DNA from: CAZAYY01 sp964489525
Lineage (GTDB): Bacteria; Chloroflexota; Anaerolineae; Anaerolineales; JABWBV01
Reading direction: 5' to 3'
Length of the DNA: 64,000 nt
Assembly (NCBI GenBank): GCA_964489525.1
Contig: CAZAYY010000001.1
Location: forward strand, 1-64,000
This document shows, in pieces, positions 7,758-20,200 of this stretch. The position numbers were made by a program, and so were the translations under genes. The notes under the pieces were generated by a model. It did no database searches and was not told the origin of the DNA. It saw only the letters and a list, made by a program, of their open reading frames with translations. Position 1 is the stretch's first letter. Each line of letters begins with the position of its first letter.

Positions 7758-8324
7758 ATGCCAAAAGTGATTGCAGACCTACAAATTTTCCGGGCAGTGA
7801 TGGAAACGATCGGTGCGCGCGGCTATGCTGGGGCCACCACTCGCCAGATTGCCGAATCCGCTGGGGTCAGTGAAGTAACCCTGTTTCGAAAATATGGCAG
7901 CAAAATCGAACTGGTTAAGCGCGCGATCAACGCCCTTGTGGAGCAAACCGAATTTGAATTGGCAACGCAATATACAGGCGATATTCGAGCTGATTTGCTG
8001 CGCGTGCTGCAGGCTTACCAGCAAACGGTCATCCTACACGAACGTTTTTTCTTTGCCCTGTTTGCTGAATTCAGGCATACCCCCGAGCTGACCGATTCGT
8101 TCTCTCAACCGTTGGGTTTGTTTCAATCCATTGGGGATTTACTTTTGCGCTATCAAACTGAAGGTGTCCTCAGGCCCGAAAACCCTCTGCACAGCGTGGC
8201 CTCCCTGCTTGGGCCGCTGCTCTATTTCTCAATGATTGTGCATTCGGTGGGTGATACCTCCATGCCGCCGGTGGATTTGGGGAAACATATCCAAATTTTT
8301 TTAGAAGGTCGGTTCAAGCCATAG
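7758..8324 (+). CDS. TetR-family transcriptional regulator
   Basis: A 188-residue protein. The helix-turn-helix is in the first 60 residues (FRAVMETIGARGYAGATT, then RQIAESAGVSEVTLFRKYGSK). The C-terminal part carries hydrophobic helices, including LLGPLLYFSMIVHSVG, forming the ligand pocket and dimer face. An AGGAG lies 6 bases before the ATG. The gene is divergent from the reductive-dehalogenase-like protein. The perfect 11-bp palindrome between them and the half-site over the promoter strongly suggest that it represses itself and that enzyme. Confidence 0.9.
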   Translation: MPKVIADLQIFRAVMETIGARGYAGATTRQIAESAGVSEVTLFRKYGSKIELVKRAINALVEQTEFELATQYTGDIRADLLRVLQAYQQTVILHERFFFALFAEFRHTPELTDSFSQPLGLFQSIGDLLLRYQTEGVLRPENPLHSVASLLGPLLYFSMIVHSVGDTSMPPVDLGKHIQIFLEGRFKP

Positions 8325-8479
8325 TCAATTGCTGAAGAAGACCATGCTGCGCCCGGGTTCTCACAAACCATCCATCCAATCATGAACCATAGGTGGCCGC
8401 CTGCCCAGTTCGATTTTGCCGCGCACTTACTGTTTTGCCTTTCAGTCAGGTATGGCGCAGGTTGATAGTTGAGGAAAAG

Positions 8480-9388
8480 CTACTCGTCAGACGACAATCT
8501 CTTCCCATCCGGGATGAAATTTGGAGGGGGTGGGCCTTCTTGACCGTATCGTTCCAGATCCTGCAGCAGGTTGAGAGGACTGTAGGTGGGCTCATACCCA
8601 ATTAGCTGACGTGCCGGTTCAATGTCATATACATCTGGTTTGAGCGCCGGATCCAGGCCGAACCTGGCAGCTGTCTCGGAATACGGTGCATAAACTTTTA
8701 GAAAGGTGGTTCCTGGTCCTTCTGAATCCCATGTTTGCAGGTCGTGTGGCGTGTATTCATACTTGCCATCCACAAATAGAGACAAACAGGAGTTAAGACT
8801 GTGTGTTGATAGTTGATCCAGGCTCTTTATCACGGCTTGGGTAACATCATCAATATGTACGGCACCTTTCCAATACCATCTGGCAAAGTCCGGAAAGGCG
8901 GTGTACACAGTTCGGTTCCAATAGGGAATAAATGAACTGGGACGCAGGATAATCACATCCATATTGTGACGCTGTTGGTAGGTCAGGGCAATTTCTTCTG
9001 CAAGCACCTTGGTGTGACCATAAATCCCAAACCGATCTCTGACACTTGTGGTGGAAATGTAGACGATTTTCGAGATCCCCTGTTCAGCCGCGGCCTGAAA
9101 CACATTAAAGGTCCCGTTTACGTTGAGATCCCAGAAATCGTAAACATTCTTCTGGCCATTTACCAGGTGAATCCCATGCCAGGCAGCAATATGGACGATC
9201 ATATCCATACCCTGCAGACTCTTTTTTAGCAGTTCCCGGTTTAGAACGGTTCCTGAGATGTGCTGTCCGCCCTGTGCTGCAATAGGTGGGCGAATATCCA
9301 GGGAAGTGACCTGGTCACCCCTTTGCACCAGATCCCTGGTTAATAAAAGTCCGAGATCCCCCGATCCACCAGTCAAGAAAATGTTCAT
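8480..9388 (-). CDS. NAD(P)-dependent epimerase/dehydratase (extended SDR)
   Basis: A 302-residue extended short-chain dehydrogenase. The N-terminal Rossmann motif is FLTGGSGDLG at residues 4-13, with D31 following beta-2 (LDIRPP), which suggests NAD. The catalytic set is visible: STTS near residue 112-115 and YGHTK (Tyr and Lys) near 122-126. Length and order match UDP-sugar epimerase-like enzymes, but the substrate-binding half is not diagnostic. It stands alone on the minus strand, with about 155 bases of unannotated sequence before the TetR gene and about 290 after. Confidence 0.82.
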   Translation of the reverse strand: MNIFLTGGSGDLGLLLTRDLVQRGDQVTSLDIRPPIAAQGGQHISGTVLNRELLKKSLQGMDMIVHIAAWHGIHLVNGQKNVYDFWDLNVNGTFNVFQAAAEQGISKIVYISTTSVRDRFGIYGHTKVLAEEIALTYQQRHNMDVIILRPSSFIPYWNRTVYTAFPDFARWYWKGAVHIDDVTQAVIKSLDQLSTHSLNSCLSLFVDGKYEYTPHDLQTWDSEGPGTTFLKVYAPYSETAARFGLDPALKPDVYDIEPARQLIGYEPTYSPLNLLQDLERYGQEGPPPPNFIPDGKRLSSDE

Positions 9389-9681
9389 TAGAATCCTCCG
9401 GGTTTATGGTTGGGTGATTATAACCATTTCTAAACCTTGATTTGAAAAATATGTCCTAAATGCTCCAAAGATAATTCCTCTCGAAATAATCTCCTGAATG
9501 AAATCATCTTTACTTTGAAGCGCCAGAGCAATTTCCTCCGGGGTCTTTCACCCGGCAGGTGTCAGCCTGGAGAAATCTTCTGTACCATACTGAAACTCAA
9601 AGAATCTCTGGAACAGTCTCACTCCTGATTAACTTGCAATACCTGAAAAGACGTTCGCATTTCAAACCCTGAAGGCCGTTT
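9389..9681. other. Intergenic stretch without a recognisable gene
   Basis: About 290 bases between the SDR start and the lipoprotein stop. No promoter, RNA gene or long repeat was recognised. No reading frame here looks protein-like. Confidence 0.5.
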
Positions 9682-11202
9682 TTACCGGAAGATAAGGGGC
9701 AAGAAAATATTGCTGGTGGTAACAGCGCTGCATGTCGAACCGTTGACCGTGAGGGTAACCTGGCTGGGTTGGTAGTCGGCGCTCCAATCAACAGAGAGCG
9801 CATCACAGCCAGCCATGCGCAGTGTGATGGTTTCTCCATCTTGAAAACCGGGTATATTCCGGGCAAGGTCTGTCCCAAAGGCCAGCGAGAGCCCAAAAAC
9901 GCCGCCGCTGCCCACCGCGGCACAGCCAGCCCGTTCGCCGCGCGGGGTAATCAGTTCAATCACGGTACCAATCGGGGCAGGTGTGCCGTCCAAATAAGCG
10001 CGGCCATACAGCAGGGAGGCGTATGGGGTGGCTGAAACCCCTGCACAGCCCGGGGGTTCGGCAGGGGGCAGGCTTCCAACAGCCGGGTACTCCAGGATTG
10101 CTGGTTGCGTCATGTGCACCAGGTAGCCCTGCCCCTGGCGAAAGGCCGAAAGGGTTTGGTAGTCTGCGGGTAGGCCGGGTGCATACGCGCCCAACTGCCC
10201 CACAACCAGGTCATAACTGCCCGCAATCGAGGCCAGGGCTTCGGCAGGGGGCAGAGGCGCATCGCCGCAGTACCCCAACCAGCGCCAGCCCGTTTCCAGC
10301 GGGATGGGTTCGAGCGGGTTGGCCTGGTTGCCAACCAGGATGAGCCTTTGCGGTTCGGCTGCATCCAGGTGCAGCCAGTATGCCCAGGGGGTGGACAGGT
10401 GTTCAAGCGTGTTCGCATCGCCACCAAAGGCGCCATCCGCACCCAGCAGCAGCGTGTCAAACGCTGCCAGGCTGCCCAAGGCCGTGGGGATGCTTTGCAG
10501 GGCCGGGTTTGCACAGGGGGCAAACAGGTTCCAGCCCGGCGCGGTGGGTTGGGTATGGATAGCGCCGTTCCAGGCAGCCAGATCCAACAATTCAGCGTTG
10601 GGGGAAACGGCCAGCAGTTCCAGGGGAATGGTCGCCAGCCCGGGGGCTGTGGGGCGGTTGGCTTCGAAAATAGCCAGGGTGCCATCGCCGCTGAATCCAG
10701 GTTCGCTGCCGTAAGAATAAGCCCCAATTGAAAAGGTGTCGTCTTCTTGCAGCGGGCCAACCTGCCCTACGCTGCGCCCGGTGCTTTCCAGGGCGCTGCC
10801 CAGGCTGATCGAAAGCAGCCCGGCCTCCCCTTCCGGGCTGCCCGCGCTGATTTCATACCCGCCCAGGTCTTCCAACCCATACCCAAGCAGGGCAAGCTGG
10901 ATCGTTTCAGGCCCAAACCCGGCTGGCGCCCACCCCGCTGCCGGTCCCACTGCCTGCAAGAGTTCCGCACCGCTTAACAGGGCCAGGGATGTTTCTTTGC
11001 CAGGTTGGCCATTCGAAGTCCCAGCCAGCCCGGCAGGGCTGCCGGATTGGGCCGGGGTTTGGCTGGCGCTGCCCGGCAGTTGCCCGGCGGGTTGGGCGAG
11101 GGGCGGTGTAGAATTGGCTGGCCCAGGCTCCCCGGAACAGCCCGGGATCCACAGCGCAGCCAGGATCAGGATCAAAAGCCAGTGGTGCCAGGTTGCTTTC
11201 AT
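9682..11202 (-). CDS. Secreted lipoprotein with C-terminal FLPLIFR motif
   Basis: A 506-residue protein using the ATG at 11202, which has AGGAGG just upstream; the frame is open further up but those starts lack a site. Residues 1-22 are a lipoprotein signal with a lipobox ending at the Cys of PGCSG, so the mature protein should be lipid-anchored. A Pro/Ser/Gly-rich linker follows, then about 350 residues rich in Ala, Gly and Leu without a recognised domain, then a cysteine-containing beta region near the end. The last residues are NIFLPLIFR, matching the ends of two other exported proteins in this window. It lies 50 bases after the 3,443-residue giant and is probably co-transcribed with it. 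Confidence 0.75.
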   Translation of the reverse strand: MKATWHHWLLILILAALWIPGCSGEPGPANSTPPLAQPAGQLPGSASQTPAQSGSPAGLAGTSNGQPGKETSLALLSGAELLQAVGPAAGWAPAGFGPETIQLALLGYGLEDLGGYEISAGSPEGEAGLLSISLGSALESTGRSVGQVGPLQEDDTFSIGAYSYGSEPGFSGDGTLAIFEANRPTAPGLATIPLELLAVSPNAELLDLAAWNGAIHTQPTAPGWNLFAPCANPALQSIPTALGSLAAFDTLLLGADGAFGGDANTLEHLSTPWAYWLHLDAAEPQRLILVGNQANPLEPIPLETGWRWLGYCGDAPLPPAEALASIAGSYDLVVGQLGAYAPGLPADYQTLSAFRQGQGYLVHMTQPAILEYPAVGSLPPAEPPGCAGVSATPYASLLYGRAYLDGTPAPIGTVIELITPRGERAGCAAVGSGGVFGLSLAFGTDLARNIPGFQDGETITLRMAGCDALSVDWSADYQPSQVTLTVNGSTCSAVTTSNIFLPLIFR

Positions 11203-11252
11203 GGGGTTCCTCCTGCATTTTGGTGTGCGGGTGGTCTGGTTGCCAACCATGG

Positions 11253-14200
11253 TTATTCCACCTCAATTGTGAAAGTGGCCTTCCAGGGTTCCGCAACGTC
11301 ATCCCCCGGGTCGTCGGGGTCGTTCAAATAGGTGAGTTTCACCTGTGCGCCGGTGTTCCAGCATCCGCCATCATTCCACCAGCGGTTGTCCCAGCCCACC
11401 CAGGTTTCGGGTTCGCAAAAACCCAGGCCAACCCCCAACCAGAGGTCGCCGGTGAAGGCCGTACAGCCCTCGGCAGTGTCGCAGGTGCGCCCGCCCTGGC
11501 TTTTGCCCGATTGGCGAATGTGTTCAATCACCAGGGTAACCTCACCACGGGCGCTGATCAGGCACAGCCCTGTGCCGTACACGCTGGCCCGCAGGTAGCC
11601 GCCGTAAATGGGGTCGCTTCCCCCTGAAGGCTCGAAGTACCAGAAGCGCACTTCCCCGCTGGCAGCCACAATGACGGTGCACGGGCGGATGTTGTATATT
11701 GGGAAATTGCCCCAAACGGCCACGTACACCCCCGTAAACAAACCCGGTGGAGCGGCACTGGCCGATTTGCCGTTATCTGCGCCGATTTTGTCCAGCAGGT
11801 CTTTAAAACCGGCCTCGCGCAGCACAGCGCTGGTCGGGTTGATTTTGCCAAAAAGCAGGGCAGCCCCCACGGTATAGCCGCTGAATGTGCCCTCGCCGCG
11901 CAGGCCCAGGTAGAACATCGGCTCGTAGTTGTACTGCCCGGCTCCGAACACGGCTCCGATATAGCGGAATTTTAACTCAGAGATGGTCAGGTCTTTCAGC
12001 GCCAGGCTGCCTTCAATCCGTTCATAGCCGGCTTTGGTGCCAATCAGCAGGGCAAAATCGGCTTTGATCTTAAAGTCTCCGGTCAGGCCGGTGCTGACAT
12101 TTTTGCCGATAATCAGGATTTCGCCGTCCCGGTTGATTTGAAGGCTCAGCCAATCGGCGTTGACCAGGGTCTGGTTGCTCACGCTGACATCTACCTGCGA
12201 CCCAAACGCCAGGCTGACCAGCCGGTAATCTTTGCCCGCTTTTTCGAAAATGATCTGGCCCATGCCGGTATTGAATTTCACCCCGGCATTGCTGAGCAGC
12301 GAACCCGTGGAAAGCCCTGTAATACCGTAGGACTCTTTGCCTTTGAGTGCCAGCACCACGGGCTCTAACACCGCATAGGCTTCTTTGTAGCTCAGCGAGG
12401 TAGACTGCCCGCCGGACTGCTTGATCCATTTGCTCCAAATGACCGAGGCCAGGTCAACCGGGTCGTTCTGGTTGTTGGGGTTGCGATCCCACCCGCCGTA
12501 GTTAAAATCGGAAGCCCAATCTGCAGTTCTCTTTGAAACCAGCGACCAGTCGTTGGGGTTGAGGATGGTGAAATCGTGCAGCGCCAGGGCACGGAAGGCG
12601 GCCTGGCTGGCGGCGTAGCCGAAAAAGATGCCAAAATCGCCCACGAAGCCTGCCGAGCTGTCGAAGTTGATTTCCGCCACCACAGCGATATCGGATTTAA
12701 CCACTTCCAGGCCGCTGAGCGGCAGAACGCTGAAATCTTTAAACAGGCCCACCAGCGCCCCGCCGGAGGTATTGGCCATGAATTTGACCGGCAAAAATTT
12801 ACTGATGACCCCGTTGATCAGGGGCAGCGCCAGGCTGAGGGCAGGGTTTTTGGCCGACCCCACCACCACCCCGGCCCCCTGCACAATTTGGGTGACGATG
12901 CCCGCCGCGCCGCCAATGCTGATGGGCATGGAGCTGTATACCGGCCATTTGCTGAGCAGGGAATCGGCCACGTAGGGCAGAACCCCGGCGTCATCCGCGG
13001 CGCGGGCAGATGGGTCGGGTTCCACTTCGCCAAAGAAGCTGACCGCGCCGTTGCCATCCACAACCACCAGCCCGCAGCCAAAAACCTGCCTTGCTGCGCA
13101 GGCTTTTAAGGATGCCCCGGTCAGGACGCCGTCTGCATCCAACAGGGCAGGTGAAAACGGGACCAGGTTGGCGGCTTGTGCCAGGCCCAGGGTGGAAGGC
13201 AGGCTGGTGTGGTCCAGCGGCCGGGCGTAGTAGCGGCTGAGCTTGATGTCGCGCAAGGCAAAGGCAACGCCACTCACCCGCAGGTAGTCGGGAAGCTGCT
13301 GGTTGGAAGCGCCGGTAGGCAGCGCCAAAATGTCGCCATAATCCCCGTCCGGCAGCCACTGGCTGTGCAGGGTGATGCTCACCGGGCGCGAGGCCTCGGC
13401 AAGGGTTGTGGGGTTCTGGCCCAGGCCGTTGATATAGGCCTTGCCCTGCAGTTCAAGCACATGGGTGAACGCAGCGGGTAGCGGCTCGCCGAAGCTGGAC
13501 TGGTAGTCTTGCGGGTAGCTGGTCTGGCTGGTGGGCACAAACTCGGCATGGTCGGGGTATTCCAAAAAGTTCCAATACTGGTGCAGCACCGGGCCGGCGC
13601 TGCCAATTTCCCCGCGAGCCGGGCAGGCATCCATTGAAAAGCTGTTGACCCCATCCAAAACCCATTCAAAACTGGCGTTGGTCGGGTAAGGCAGGCGCAG
13701 GCTGAACAGGCCGGTGGTGGGGTCTACCAGGGTATTGTCCAGGAAAACCAGGTCTAGCTGGCTGATCGAAAGTTCATAGCCGCGGTAGCGGATGGCGCCG
13801 TAGCTGTCTGCATGGAAATGCACCAGACCGCTCACCCCACCCCGGCGGACATACAGGTCGAAATCTACATCGTTAAACAAAGCCGGTTCAGCGCACGGGT
13901 ATTCCACCGCGCTGTGCTGCGCCTGGATGTTGAAACCAGGCTCCAGGCTGGCATAGGCTGGCGCAGTGGCCTCAAGGGAACGCCAGGCGTTTTCGGCAGG
14001 GGCTGGCGCCCAGGGGGCCAGGCGCGGCCAGCCATTTTCGGCGTAGGTCGCACCTGCGGCGTAGAAGCTGGCAGCGACTTCCGGCCGGTTGGTGTCCACC
14101 GCCATCCCCTCCAGCCAGGCCAGGCCGGCCGGGCTGAATGAAACGCTTCCGGCCAAAATGCCGCCGGGTAGAACGGGCAGGTCGGCCAGCCCGGTTTGGA

Positions 14201-17200
14201 GGGTGGTATATACCGGGGGAACCCCGGCGCGCCAAGCCGGGTAATAGCCTTCTTTTACCAGGTAGCTGAGGTCGGTGCCGATGGCCTGGTAATCGAGGCT
14301 AAGGGCTGCGTCAAAAAGCAGCCCATCAAGCACCTGGCTTTCAGCAATTTCCAGGCTGGCCCCGCTGGCCATCACCACCACAGCCCCAGGCAGGCTGGTG
14401 TTGTAGGCCACTGCCTGGGTGGTGGTGAACGCACCCTGCAGCCCTAACTTCGAAACCACGACATTGGGCGAGGTGTATACTGGGCGCATGAAGGCCAGGT
14501 TGTTGTCTGGCAGCGCCAGGGTTGGGTTCAACGGCGCAGGCACCGCCACCGGGGTGTATACCAGTCGGGAAACCGTGGTGGCCTGTCCGCCGAGGCTGGC
14601 CTGGCCCGCTCCAATGCTCAGGCCTTGGGGTGAGCTGATTCTCCAGGGTAAATTTTCATCCACAATTTCGTACCCGGCCAGGTCGAACAGCGGTTCGTAC
14701 GAAAAATCGGGCAGGGCGTTGAAGAAAACTGCAAACACCTGGCTGCTGCGCCACCCGGTGGTAGTAGACTCTACTACCTTGATATTGTGGGGCAGCCCCA
14801 GCAGCACTTCAATTTTCGCCAGTCCCGGGGTAAATTCAATGTGGCCTAAATACTGCTGAAATTCAGCCGGGGCTTCTTTATAAACATCCAGTGTGGTAAC
14901 AATTCGCCCGCTGGTATGTATCCACTGCCCATCTTGAAAGGTCACCCCCACGTTGAGCACATCGGTTGGGAAAGCGTCTAACCCGCTGGTGCGCAGCATC
15001 CCCCGGCCGTGCAGGTTGTCTAACGAAACCGTAATACCGCAGGCCGGGTTATACTCGCGGTAGGCGCTCATCAGGATATACCAGCCATGCGCCAGTTCAA
15101 TCCGGGCGGGCAAATCACCCCCGGCGGGAATTTCCGTGTAGGAACAGGCAACGCTGGGGCCGGGTGGCAGGGGGGCGGAAAGATACACCGGCTCTGGCGC
15201 ATCGCGCGGCCCAATATTAAGCGATTCCCAATAGCCCAACACTTCCCAGGAAAGCGGGCTGAAGGCTAGGGCCATGTAATTATAGGCTTGCTCCGGGCTG
15301 GGGTCGGATGTATCCACGATGACCCAGGTGTTGGTGAACATGCCGCCCGGGCCAAAGGTGCCCTGGGTAAGGGTGATGGGTTGGACCGGGGTAACCTGCA
15401 TCCAGTTTTGGCCTTCTCCCTGGCGGAAGAGCGCCACCCAGGGCTGCAGGCTGCCCGGCTGGACATCTTCCATCTGAAAACCGCTGAAATAGACGTTGAC
15501 CGCTGGCGTGGCTCCTGCATCCCATTCCAGGCCGAGTAACTGCCCGGCCTGGGTCAGGTGACGGTGGGTGCCCAGGAAATTGTTCGGGTTGCGCAGCAGC
15601 ACAAACTGCGAACGGCTCTGCCCGTTCAGGTTGGTGTTATAAATCTCCACTTCGAGCGTTTCCCCATCCCTGGCGGAAAGCGTGGGCGTGTCGCCGGGCT
15701 GGACAGAAACCGTGGATGACTGCACCTGCAGAATCCCCTCGCTGGCCCGGTAGACCTTTACCTCGCGCCGCTCCAGGCCGGCGGCTGAACCCACCAGGTC
15801 AAGGTCCACTTCCCACACCAACGTGTCGGGGTTTTGACTGTGGTAGTTCTCGCCATTCCAGGCGGGGGCCTGCGGGGGTGTGCCCGGGTTGCTGGTATCG
15901 CAGTAGGGCGGCTGGTTTTCGGCTGGAACCAGTGGGGTGACATTGCCGTAGGCATCCACGGCTTCAAAGCGGTAGTACAGGTTGGCGGGGTAGGGAGCCA
16001 CGTAGTCTTCGCTAAAAGTCACCTGGCCGTTTTGAATTTCGAGCCGCCGGATAAGCTGGAAATCCGCCAAGGACCCACCAGGCGTGAAATCAGCGCCGGG
16101 TTCAAACGCCCGGTAAACATTGAGCATTACCAACCCCGGTGTCAGCCCGGCCAGGGCCAGGGGCGGTTTGTCCGAACAGTCTGCCCAACCGTTGGTGTTG
16201 GGGCTGAAGGCCGGGGCGGTGCGCGGGTACAGCCCGGCCTGCACTGGCGGCGCGGCGGGTGACCAGTTTCCGGCATTGTCGCGAAGCTGCACACTGTACC
16301 AGAAAACCTGGCCCAGCGGCGGGGTGTCTGTGATAGACAGGGTCACTGTAGGCGAGACGCGGTGGCTGGCCACCACGGGCAGGGGAACCCCGCCAGGGGT
16401 AAGCTCTGTCCACAGGGTGGCGGTCAGGGTGGGGGTGGGGCTGCGCACAAAAAAGGCGCGTAAAGGCAGGCTGGTTTCAAGTGCATCACTGTACACCAGC
16501 GTGAGCGTGAGCAGGCTGTGGTCAGGGGCAGCCAGCGCTTCCAGCGGCGGGGCGGCCGCGGGCGGGTCGAGGTCGCGCACTGCGGCGGCCACATCGCTGC
16601 ACGGTCCTGGCTTGCCCAGCAGGTCGAGCGGGCACACCCGGTATTCGTACCCGCCAAACAAAAGACCGGGGAAAGCAGCCGGGTAGGCGTTGAACAGGTT
16701 GTCTTCAACAAAATAGCGGCCATCCGGGTCTTCCAGGTCCTGCGGGGTGCCGGGGCGAATGGGCCGGAAGCCGCTCATCGCCTCCAGGGGTGGGTTGACC
16801 CACTCCCAGGAAGAGCCAGTGGCCGGCCCGTTGCGGTAAATCGCATACCCACCCACGGCTGGCTGCGAAGCGCTTGGGCTGGGCATATCCCACACCAGGT
16901 ACACACTGCCATGCGCCCGGCGGTCGGCCTGGGCGCTGTCCCAGTCGTAGCGTTCCCCGGCGGTGAACGGGCGCAGGCTGTTGGGTTTGCCTAACTCGGA
17001 TGGGCCGTCGAAAATTGCCGCCTCGCGCAGGTTGGCTGGGGCAGACAGGCTCGCGCCTGCTGGCACGGTGACCGGCCCAATGATGAGCCAGGCCTGGTCC
17101 TTGGGGGAAACAAAATACTCCACATCCCCCGGTGGGGCGTCGCCGTCTATAAAGGCCAGCCCAAGCGCCATGGCTGCCTGGTAATACTGGTCGGCCAGGG

Positions 17201-20200
17201 CGCTGGCCCGGCCGGGTTCTGCCAGTAAGATGTCGTATATATCTTCCACGCTCAGGGGTTGGGATGGATCGAGGGCCAAATCTACCCTGATTTGATTGAG
17301 CATGTTGGGCCACTGAGACAGGAAGCCTTCCAGGTCGGATGGGCTGGTGACCATGCGGGTCTCGCCAATGGCCACAAAATTTTGCCCGCCCGGCGCCCGC
17401 CGGTAAATGACAAATTCTGAGCCCGGGCCTGTATGGTCGGCAGGCAGACCGAACGCCTCCCAGCGCCAGCGCAGCAGCACCCAGCGGTATCCCTCGACAG
17501 TGTCCTGCGCCCAAAGCAGGTTGCGTGCATCACAGGGCGCCCGCCAGGCGGTGGCCAGGGTGGTGACTTCTTCCACCTCCACCAGGCCGTTCTGGTTCAA
17601 GTCGTGTTCAGGGCGCAGGGGCACAAGCCCCACCCGTCCCGCCGCAAGCTGGATATCCTGGATGCTGACGGTTTTGGTCCCCGGTTTGGCGTCCAGGGCC
17701 ACATTGCAGGCCGAAACCAGCGGGGTTCCTGGCGGCAGGTCGTTATCACGGATGATTACACTGTGATTGGCCAACCCCAGCCGGGCATGGGCGCTGGGTA
17801 CAGCGCTGGGGTTGTAGAGCGTCACCAGGATGACTTCTTCATTTTCATTGGCTGTGTCGTCCAAAAGCTGGATGGGTATCGTTTGGGTGGTTTCGCCCAG
17901 GTTAAAAGTGAGGGTTCCACTGATTGGGGTGAAATCCTGCCCGGCAGATGCCGAGGAACTGGCCAGGGTGGTTGTATACTGCACCGTCACCTGGCTGGAA
18001 GCCGGAAAGGCCAGCCGGACAGGCAGGTTGAGCACTCCATTTGTCTCAACAACACTGGTGGTTTCCGTTTCAAACCCTACGGTGTTCTGGTACATACCAG
18101 CGTCAATCCCGGCCTGGGCCTGGCCGTTGGCAAGTGTGAAGGCAGCGGTGCGCCAGGTTGCCGGGTTCACATCGCTGTCCAGGGCCTCATCGGCGCCCTG
18201 GTCCTGCAGGGTGAAGGTGTAGCCGGTGGGTTTGAGCACTTCAATCCGATAGCTGCCGGGTTTCAACCCGGAGAAGAGATATTCGCCGTTCGCGCCGGTG
18301 CTCACACTGTCCAGGGGCGTGGCCTCGTCGGGCGGCAGCAGCAGCAGGGTCACCCCGGCAATGCCGGGTTCGCCGGGGTCTTGCAGCCCATTCTGGTTCA
18401 GGTCTTCCCAGGCCCGGTCGCCTACCGAAGATGGTTTATAAAACCCGGCGTCCCAGGCGAGGGCGTTCTGACCGGCAGCCAGGGCAATGGCAGCGGTGCG
18501 CCCGTTGGTTGGGTCGGCGTCGCTGTCCAGGGCGTCGTTGGCCCCCTGGTCCTGGGGACTGTATTGGGCATCAAACGGCTGGTCAAACACCACCTGGTAG
18601 CTGCCCGGCAAGAGTCCTTCGAAGCGGTAGGCCCCGTTTGCCAGGGTCAGGGTTTGGGTGAGAAACTCGCCCTGGCGGAAAAGCGAAACCGCAAGGCTGG
18701 CAAGCGGGGCGCTCTCCTGGCGCACACCGTCTGCGTTTGCATCTTCCCAGGCCATACCACCCAATCCAGCCGGCTGGACGACCTGGATAGAAGAGATTGC
18801 CGCGTCACTGGCCAGGTTTCCAGGGCTGCCAAGCTGGTGGGCGCTCGCTTCGGTGTGCAGCAGGAAGCTGGCTGCACCCACCACAAACCCACAGGTATAG
18901 GTTTTGCTCGCCCCGGCTGCCAGGTTGCCCAGTGCCTGGGTGCATTCCGAGATGGGGAAGGTATTGGTTTCTTCGCCAAATGCGCTCACAAACAGGTTTT
19001 CCAGGTTTACCGAGCCGCTGTTGGTTACAACAATCGTAACCGATATTGGGCTGTTCACCAGGACGACCGGTACGGAAGGCTGTTGGGCAATAACCAAATG
19101 GACCGGGAGAAAAGTTCCTGTGGGCGTTGGGGTTTGGCTGGGTGTTCCCGTAGAAGTGGGCGTAAAAGTGGCTGTAGGCGGCTGGGTGTTCGTCGGGGTT
19201 GGGGTCGCGGTTTGGGTGGTTGTGCTGGTGGGGGTTGCGGTGTGGGTGCTGGTTGGGGTGTGGGTCTTTGTAGAAGTAGGCGTTGCTGTGGGGGTGTTTG
19301 TACTCGTGGGGGTTGCGGTTTGGGTATTGGTGCTGGTAGGTGTCGCGGTCTGGGTGTTTGTTGCTGTGGCCAGGCTGGTTGGGGTTGGGCTGGGTTGGGG
19401 CGGAGGAGGCTCGCCCGGGGAATAACGGCCAATGTACAGTGATGGCTTGCCCCCGGCTAACCTGAAGTATCCTGCAGCCCATAAATCGTAAACCGGGCCT
19501 GCTTGATGTAAAATCGCTGCTTTTGGCTCGCCATCTGCCAGACCACTGCCCAACGGCATCCACTCGGTGCCATCCCAACGGGCGGCATTTTGGACAGGCG
19601 TCCCCCCTGCCGATGTGAAAATTCCAAAAGCGTACAGGTAACCCAGGTTGTCGGCAGCCAGGGCGAACACTTCGCCGGTTTCTATACCAGTTCCCAGGGA
19701 GGACCAGGAGGAACCGTTCCATTTTGCAATGCGACCGGTCGAAGCCCTACCAGCAGAAGAAAAACCACCACCCGCATAGAGATTGCCAAATCCATCTACT
19801 GCCAACGCATACACAGGCGCGTCCATGCCAGCCCCCATGGCAGACCAGGCTGTGCCGTCCCAACGGGCAATATGATTGACCAAAACCCCGCCGGCGTGGG
19901 TGAAATCCCCGGCGGCGTAGAGGATGCCATCATCATAGGCCAGCGCCCGGACCGAGCCGTTCATGCCGTCCCCCAGGGCATGCCAGCTATCGCCATCCCA
20001 ACGGGCAACGAACAGAGCGCCCTGGCCGGAAGCATTGGAAAAATCCCCCCCGGCATACAGGCTGCCTGGGGCAGCAGCCAGGGCATACACCGTGCCATCT
20101 ACCCCATCGGCGAGCGGAAACCAATTGGAGCCATTCCAGCCTGCAATGCCGTATGCGCTGACTTCACCCGCCTGCCAAAAGCTGCCTCCGGCATACAGAT

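Noticed and set aside
19110..19400. Regular short repeats that could be mistaken for a CRISPR array
   Set aside because: They encode an in-frame Thr/Pro linker, with no spacers and no cas genes.
17433..19442. A 669-codon open frame on the plus strand
   Set aside because: It is wholly antisense to the giant gene, whose frame carries clear SdrD-B and Calx-beta domains. The antisense translation is low-complexity and resembles no protein.
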